Translations under genes and position numbers: made by a program
The notes under the pieces: generated by a model
The model's database searches: none
What the model was told of the DNA's origin: nothing
The model's input: the letters and a program-made list of their open reading frames with translations, nothing else
Shown: piece by piece, positions 5,828-9,945 of the stretch
Layout: each line of letters opens with the position of its first letter
Numbering within the stretch: position 1 is the stretch's first letter
Source of the DNA: Deltaproteobacteria bacterium
GTDB lineage: Bacteria > Desulfobacterota > JAFDIG01
Length of the DNA stretch: 9,945 nt
Reading direction: 5' to 3'
Assembly: GCA_019308145.1 (NCBI GenBank)
Contig: JAFDIG010000058.1
Span: 1-9,945 of the forward strand

Positions 5828-7855
5828 TTAGAATTTACCAATAATTCCTCCTCTTATTTCTATTCCCGGAGCTTCATAATCCTTAGTCTGTTTGTATCGT
5901 TTATCAAAGAGATTTAAGCCCTCAACATAGAGCGTAATATATTTGCCTAAAGCTTTTTTTGCTTTAAAATCAACAACAAAATATTGCTTTAATTTTTTGG
6001 TATTGGTATCATTAGTATAAACTTCATCTATATATCTTCCCGTAATATAAAAGGAAAAAAGTTTTGGATCATCAAAAGATAAACCAACTCCATATTTGAG
6101 TTTTGGCATATAAGCAAGAGAATTCCCCTCGAGTTCTTTGTTAGCAGGGTAATCTTTTATTTCAGATAGACTATAAGTAAGATTTCCAAAACATGACCAT
6201 CTTGAGGAAATTCTGTATTTTTGCACTAATTCGATCCCCTGCATTCTTACCTTTGCGATATTTTGTTTCTTTTTTAAGTCAGAATCAACAGTAACACTGT
6301 AAATAAAGTCTTCGGCATCCATCCAGTAATAACTTAGGCTTGTAACAAATTTATTCTTTAAATTATATTTTGCTCCTATTTCATAAGAAATTACGGTTTC
6401 AGGATCAAGCTCCGGGTTTGAAGCATAAGTTGTTGAACCATATGTCCATGTTCTATAAAGATCATAAAGTGTGGGAGCTCTAAATGATTTGCCAAAAGAA
6501 CCATATAAAGAGATTTTATCATTTGCATGGTATAAAAGAGCAACCCTTGGACTGATAGCACTCCACTCATTATCTTTATATCTTATCTCAGGTGGAGAAT
6601 CACTATCATAGCTATATCCATCAAAATTTTTTACCCAATCAAAACGGCAACCAAGATTCATAATAAATTTATTTTCAAACAGTTTTATTTCATCATGAAC
6701 AAATAATGCTATTGTCTCCTGTTTTCCTTTGCATTCTACTATCCTGGAAGATATTCTATAATTATCTTTGGCATCTACCTTTCCCTGTCTATAATCAACC
6801 CCTAAAGTAAGGCTATTCCAGTTAGTAACAAAAATAGAGCCTTGAAGTGTTCCACCCCAATCTTGCTTAGGAATGTTACTTACATACTTTACTGAATCGT
6901 AATCTGGTGATTTGTCGTAATGATATTTACTTTCATCATCATGAAAATAGGCACCTGCTTTAACAATGAATCTTTTTTCATCATGCCGATATGTGAGATT
7001 TATATGATTATTTTCATTATTTTGATAATAATACTTTCGACCAAAATTGCGGTAATCATAAAAGTGACTTAAAAAGAGAGAAATCTCATTATTAATTGTA
7101 GGAAACCAGCTAATTTTTCCTGTATAACATTGCTCTTCAGCTTCTCTTTTAATATCGTACGGTTTTCTTTTAGATACTGGTACAGCTTTATAGCCATCGG
7201 TGTGTAAAAAATGGGCTGTCAAAAAATAATTAACAGCTCCCTTCTTACCTCCCATTGATAATCGTGGGAAATAAGTATTCATATTCCCATAGTTGAGATC
7301 CAAAGAACCTTCAAATGTTTTTTTAGGTTTTCTTGTAATAATATTGATAACCCCACCCATGGCATTAGAGCCATATAATGATGAATAGGCACCTCGGATA
7401 ATTTCAATACGTTCAACATCTTCAAGGGGTATAGAGTTCCAATTTGGTTCACCTGAATATAGATTATTTATAGGGACACCATCTACAAGTACAAGAATCC
7501 TTCCTTGAGCAGCACGACTTCCTCCAACACCTCTCATTGTAACTGAAGGAGCTCCTTCAGTAAGTCCACGTGGTCTGCGAACATCAATACCGACTTCTAA
7601 AGCAAGTAATTGATCTACCGTCTGTGCAGGTGATCGCTTAATATCTTCTCTAGATATAACTGTTATACTAGCAGGAATATCTTTTAAAGTGCTTTCTGTT
7701 CTTGTAGCTGTAACTACTATCTCTTTAAGTTTAAGCACTTTTTCTTTTTTATTTTTTTCTCCATTAGCAAAGGATATATTAGAAAAAAGAGAAATTATTG
7801 CTATAATGGTTAATAAAAAAAATAAATTTTGTTTTTTAAAACTTCTATTTTTCAT
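5828..7855 (-). CDS. TonB-dependent outer-membrane receptor, BtuB/heme/siderophore type
   Basis: Outer-membrane 22-strand barrel that takes up a large chelate using TonB energy. Of 675 residues, 1-30 form a signal peptide with likely cleavage after SFA. The TonB box EIVVTATR is at 45-52. The plug follows, with ITVISREDI, MRGVGGS, ILVLVDGVPIN, VERIEIIRGAYSSLYG and GGVINIITRK. The barrel ends in phenylalanine (GGIIGKF), the usual signal for insertion by the BAM complex. The late motif GLNLFDKRY is typical of the family. The length is normal and no frame breaks are seen. A strong AGGAGG site lies five bases before the ATG. It is the first gene of the operon. No tonB, exbB or exbD is in the window. 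The cobalamin-like name would be based on general similarity only. Confidence 0.93.
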   Translation of the reverse strand: MKNRSFKKQNLFFLLTIIAIISLFSNISFANGEKNKKEKVLKLKEIVVTATRTESTLKDIPASITVISREDIKRSPAQTVDQLLALEVGIDVRRPRGLTEGAPSVTMRGVGGSRAAQGRILVLVDGVPINNLYSGEPNWNSIPLEDVERIEIIRGAYSSLYGSNAMGGVINIITRKPKKTFEGSLDLNYGNMNTYFPRLSMGGKKGAVNYFLTAHFLHTDGYKAVPVSKRKPYDIKREAEEQCYTGKISWFPTINNEISLFLSHFYDYRNFGRKYYYQNNENNHINLTYRHDEKRFIVKAGAYFHDDESKYHYDKSPDYDSVKYVSNIPKQDWGGTLQGSIFVTNWNSLTLGVDYRQGKVDAKDNYRISSRIVECKGKQETIALFVHDEIKLFENKFIMNLGCRFDWVKNFDGYSYDSDSPPEIRYKDNEWSAISPRVALLYHANDKISLYGSFGKSFRAPTLYDLYRTWTYGSTTYASNPELDPETVISYEIGAKYNLKNKFVTSLSYYWMDAEDFIYSVTVDSDLKKKQNIAKVRMQGIELVQKYRISSRWSCFGNLTYSLSEIKDYPANKELEGNSLAYMPKLKYGVGLSFDDPKLFSFYITGRYIDEVYTNDTNTKKLKQYFVVDFKAKKALGKYITLYVEGLNLFDKRYKQTKDYEAPGIEIRGGIIGKF

Positions 7856-7860
7856 CGCTG

Positions 7861-7866
7861 CCTCCT
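7861..7866 (-). promoter_or_regulatory. ribosome binding site of the receptor gene
   Basis: Minus-strand AGGAGG, five bases before the ATG at 7855, is the strongest ribosome site in the operon. It fits the need for high receptor output compared with the weakly initiated genes downstream. Confidence 0.8.
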
Positions 7867-7887
7867 TAGCGGTATATAATCAAACCA

Positions 7888-7906
7888 TTAATTCAATAAC
7901 ATTATC
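7888..7906 (-). promoter_or_regulatory. weak Fur-box-like sequence in the receptor leader
   Basis: Minus-strand GATAATGTTATTGAATTAA matches the 19-base E. coli Fur consensus at 12 positions, including the first seven bases. It lies about 20-40 bases downstream of the predicted transcription start. An adjacent short inverted repeat TATCA/TGATA (7903-7916) overlaps it. Chance matching is likely in A/T-rich DNA, so iron control is only a suggestion. Confidence 0.25.
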
Positions 7907-7933
7907 AACTATGATATTACAAAATTTAAAATC

Positions 7934-7961
7934 ATGCTACCATTAAAAATAAAAAAGTCAA
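7934..7961 (-). promoter_or_regulatory. promoter of the importer operon
   Basis: Minus-strand TTGACT (7956-7961, 5 of 6) and TAGCAT (7934-7939, 4 of 6) with a 16-base spacer rich in T. Transcription would begin near 7927, giving a leader of about 70 bases before the receptor ATG. The leader shows no cobalamin-riboswitch core and is too short to hold one. Confidence 0.55.
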
Positions 7962-8003
7962 GAAAAAAAGGAGAAGAAAATTTTTTTATTATTTATTAAA
8001 GGT

Positions 8004-8428
8004 AACCCCCTCTTTAGGAGGTGTTGGACACATAAGACAAGGAATATTATAAATTATTTAAAGAAAAGGAATCAAAAAGAAGTAAAGGGAGACATTCATA
8101 AGATCTATTATTCAAAAAAACAAGAGATTAGCTCTTAAAGAGGCGAAGGCATTTTCAGTGAAATGGAGAAGTATTTATTTATCTAAAGGAAGTTAATTCG
8201 TTATTTAATGATATCGACCTGTTTAATTTTTACAAAATAAAGAAGCCTTACTTATGGCCAATGGTTAAGACAACAAATGCGATAGAGAGAAGGTTTGTAG
8301 AGGTAAGAAGAAGGAGAAGGCCTATAGGGGTTTTCGCTGATAAAACCTCTATGAAAAGAATACTCTTTGCTATATTCTTTCACCTAAATAAAAATCAGGG
8401 TGTTTATACCCTTTTCTTGATGACATAA
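8004..8428 (+). pseudogene. IS256-family (mutator type) transposase, C-terminal remnant with two frameshifts
   Basis: Three reading frames joined in order give the C-terminal third of an IS256-family transposase. Frame one (8004 to about 8118) includes RCWTHKTRNIINYLKK, with the CxxH motif of this family. A shift in the seven-A run at 8114-8120 leads to frame two (about 8113-8185), LALKEAKAFSVKWRSIYL. A second shift near 8175-8190 leads to frame three, open from 8162 to the TAA at 8426-8428. It reads LKEVNSLFNDIDLFNFYK, then PMVKTTNAIERRF (likely holding the last catalytic glutamate), VEVRRRRRPIGVF and ILFAIFFHLNKNQG. About 140 of the usual 400 or so residues remain. The 5' part with the first catalytic residues is missing and no terminal inverted repeats were found. 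It is dead and lies between the importer and regulator promoters. Confidence 0.85.
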
Positions 8429-8459
8429 AATTATTGAGATGACCGGAAAGAATATATCT

Positions 8460-8473
8460 TTGACTTAATTCAA
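8460..8473 (+). promoter_or_regulatory. FNR-like palindrome over the -35 element
   Basis: TTGACTTAATTCAA matches the FNR/DNR box TTGAT-N4-ATCAA at 8 of the 10 defined bases and is palindromic except for one base pair. It overlaps the -35 hexamer, where binding would block polymerase. The product of the next gene has an FNR-type recognition helix, so autorepression is a reasonable inference. Confidence 0.45.
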
Positions 8474-8488
8474 AAGAGTTGTTATTAT
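8460..8488 (+). promoter_or_regulatory. promoter of the Crp/Fnr regulator gene
   Basis: TTGACT (8460-8465, 5 of 6) and TATTAT (8483-8488, 5 of 6) with an ideal 17-base spacer. Transcription would start near 8495, about 15 bases before the GTG start at 8510. GGGG (8497-8500) could serve as the ribosome site. The promoter begins 32 bases after the transposase remnant stop codon. Confidence 0.6.
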
Positions 8489-8509
8489 TTTTTTACGGGG
8501 TAAATTAAA

Positions 8510-9214
8510 GTGAATATAGTTGAAACTTTATCTTCTATACCACTTTTTTTAGGCCTGCCTGAGAATCAACTCGTTGAGCTCTCCAGAATCGTAGTTGATA
8601 AGAGATTTAAACGGGGGGATATCATCTTTTCCGAAGGAGATGAGGGCATTGGCTTTTATATTGTTATATCTGGGAAGATAAAGATATATAAAATTTCTCC
8701 TGATGGTAAAGAGCAGATCTTACACATACTTGGAGCTGGCGAGCCTTTTGGTGAAATTGCTTTAATGGGAGAACAATTCTATCCTGCACATGCAGAAGCA
8801 ATGGATAAAAGTAGAATATTTTTCTTCCCTAAAGTTCCATTTGCATCATTAATAAAGCAAAATCCATCTTTAGCTTTGAATATGATTGCTATTCTATTTT
8901 TTAGACTCCATGAATTTACTGTTATGATTGAATCCTTATCATTAAAAGATGTGCCAACCAGATTGGCTGATTATCTGATATATTTGAGTGAACGAAACGG
9001 TGGCGTAAGTGAACTTAAACTTGATATTCCTAAAACTCAATTGGCAAATCTGTTAGGTACAATACCAGAAACTCTATCTCGTATCTTTGCTAAGATGACA
9101 AAACAGGGGTTAATTAAAACAGATGGACCTAATATCAAGATATTGGATTATCATGCCCTTAAGGAGTTATCTACAGCAGAAAAACGTTTATCAGATATAG
9201 GTGAGTTATTTTGA
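8510..9214 (+). CDS. Crp/Fnr-family transcriptional regulator
   Basis: Cytoplasmic DNA-binding regulator of 234 residues. Residues about 10-110 form the cyclic-nucleotide-binding-like domain (KRGDIIFSEGD, 34-44; FGEIALMGEQFYPAHAEA, 80-97). A long dimerisation helix follows (about 118-143). The C-terminal winged helix has its helix-turn-helix at about 175-196. The recognition helix PETLSR (E187, S190, R191) matches the E-x-x-S-R pattern of FNR, which reads TTGAT half-sites. The Arg-Ser pair that binds cAMP in CRP is Pro92-Ala93 here, and there is no cysteine, so it is neither a cAMP sensor nor an Fe-S FNR. DNR- or HcpR-like sensing (heme, NO, redox) is possible but not shown. The start is GTG at 8510. 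It is divergent from the importer operon across the transposase remnant. Confidence 0.9.
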   Translation: MNIVETLSSIPLFLGLPENQLVELSRIVVDKRFKRGDIIFSEGDEGIGFYIVISGKIKIYKISPDGKEQILHILGAGEPFGEIALMGEQFYPAHAEAMDKSRIFFFPKVPFASLIKQNPSLALNMIAILFFRLHEFTVMIESLSLKDVPTRLADYLIYLSERNGGVSELKLDIPKTQLANLLGTIPETLSRIFAKMTKQGLIKTDGPNIKILDYHALKELSTAEKRLSDIGELF

Positions 9215-9238
9215 ATATGACTTAAAGATGGATAATTT

Positions 9239-9945
9239 ATGAACAAAGATAAAAGATTAAATTTATTAAAAATTGAGCTTAATAGATTATATAATAGATA
9301 CAACAGACGAGAATTTATTCATCCTGATCCTCTTGAATTTCTTTACCATTATGATGAGATATATGATCGTGAAATAGTGGCGATCATTGCTTCATCCCTT
9401 GCTTATGGAAAGGTTAGCCAGATATTAAAGAGCATTTCATCTGTGCTTAAACATATATCTCCTCCTTCTCTTTTTCTGAAAAAGGCTTCACTTAAATCAC
9501 TTAATCGTACATTTTATGATTTTAAACATCGATTCACAAAAGGTGAGGAACTTGCGATTTTACTATTTGGTGTAAAAAAGATTATTGAAAAATATGGTTC
9601 TCTAAAAAATTGCTTTATTGATAAACTTAGCCCAAATGATGATACCATATTTCCAGCACTTTCTAAATTTATTGATGAGCTTATCTTTTGTTCAAACGGA
9701 AAATACAATTCACTTATCCCATCACCAAAAAAGGGGAGCGCATTAAAAAGATTAAACCTTTTCATGAGATGGATGGTAAGGAAAGATGAAGTGGACCCTG
9801 GAGGATGGGAAGATATTCCAAAATCTATGTTGATTATCCCTCTTGATACTCATATGCATAAGATTTCATTATTACTTGGGTTAACAAAAAGAAAACAGGC
9901 TGATTTAAAAACTGCTTTTGAAATCACAAAAGCTTTTAAGGGAAT
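9239..9945 (+). CDS. TIGR02757 (DUF2400) family protein, 3' end beyond window
   Basis: An open frame runs from ATG at 9239 to the window edge, 235 codons with no stop. It matches the uncharacterised TIGR02757 family through DPLEFLYHYDEIYDREIVA, IIASSLAYGKV, FKHRFTKGEELA, LIPSPKKGSALKRLNLFMRW, VRKDEVDPGGWEDIP and IPLDTHMHKI, then LGLTKRKQADLKTAFEITKA. From memory the family is about 250-270 residues, so only the end is missing. The core recalls helix-hairpin-helix DNA glycosylase-like folds, but no function is established. It begins 24 bp after the Crp/Fnr stop with a weak ribosome site (AAAGATGG, about ten bases before the ATG), so it may be co-transcribed with the regulator. Confidence 0.88.
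   Translation, partial: MNKDKRLNLLKIELNRLYNRYNRREFIHPDPLEFLYHYDEIYDREIVAIIASSLAYGKVSQILKSISSVLKHISPPSLFLKKASLKSLNRTFYDFKHRFTKGEELAILLFGVKKIIEKYGSLKNCFIDKLSPNDDTIFPALSKFIDELIFCSNGKYNSLIPSPKKGSALKRLNLFMRWMVRKDEVDPGGWEDIPKSMLIIPLDTHMHKISLLLGLTKRKQADLKTAFEITKAFKG

Noticed and set aside
7903..7916. TATCA-N4-TGATA as an FNR site in the receptor leader
   Set aside because: The half-sites point the opposite way from the FNR box TTGAT-N4-ATCAA, and the arms are only five bases.
7689..7946. Plus-strand 85-codon open frame
   Set aside because: It runs antisense over the receptor signal peptide and TonB box, has no ribosome site and resembles no family.
7856..8003. Cobalamin riboswitch upstream of the receptor
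   Set aside because: No conserved B12-box-like core is visible on the minus strand, and the distance from the predicted start to the ATG is far too short.
9514..9765. Minus-strand 83-codon open frame
   Set aside because: It is antisense to the TIGR02757 gene, whose conserved motifs cover the same bases.

Overview
The window is A/T-rich bacterial DNA. A TonB-dependent outer-membrane receptor shows the organism is Gram-negative. A PflA-like radical SAM enzyme, a LivF-type ABC ATPase, a TIGR02757 protein and a tmRNA tag reading ADNYDYALAA would fit an anaerobic member of Desulfobacterota, Nitrospirota or a related lineage. This placement is an inference from gene content; no species-level marker is present.

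Layout. At the left edge (7-714, +) lies livF, the last ATPase gene of a branched-chain amino-acid type transporter whose other genes would be to the left. It converges on the trans-translation pair: tmRNA (ssrA, 757-1115, -) directly downstream of smpB (1120-1581, -), with four bases between them. Next comes a 377-bp stretch without a convincing gene that holds several inverted repeats and possible decayed coding fragments. A tRNA-Arg(UCU) follows (1959-2035, -) with its own promoter, then an A/T-rich intergenic stretch of 267 bp.

The main block is a five-gene minus-strand operon (7855 down to 2303): TonB-dependent receptor, periplasmic binding protein, radical SAM enzyme, FecCD/BtuC-type permease, FecE/BtuD-type ATPase. 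Gaps are 6 and 35 bp, then a 4-base TTGA overlap, then 5 bp. Together the transport genes make a complete envelope-spanning importer for a metal chelate (iron-siderophore, heme or cobamide). The radical SAM gene sits between binding protein and permease, is translationally coupled to the permease, and is the least explained part of the window. A good promoter lies about 70 bp upstream of the receptor. The leader is too short for a cobalamin riboswitch.

Upstream of that promoter is a 5'-truncated, twice-frameshifted IS256-family transposase remnant (about 8004-8428, +). Then comes a Crp/Fnr-family regulator (8510-9214, +). Its promoter carries an FNR-like palindrome over the -35 element, suggesting autoregulation. 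A TIGR02757-family gene starts 24 bp after the regulator and runs off the right edge (9239-9945). The regulator and the importer operon are divergent, with the transposon debris between their promoters, so a regulatory link is possible but unproven.
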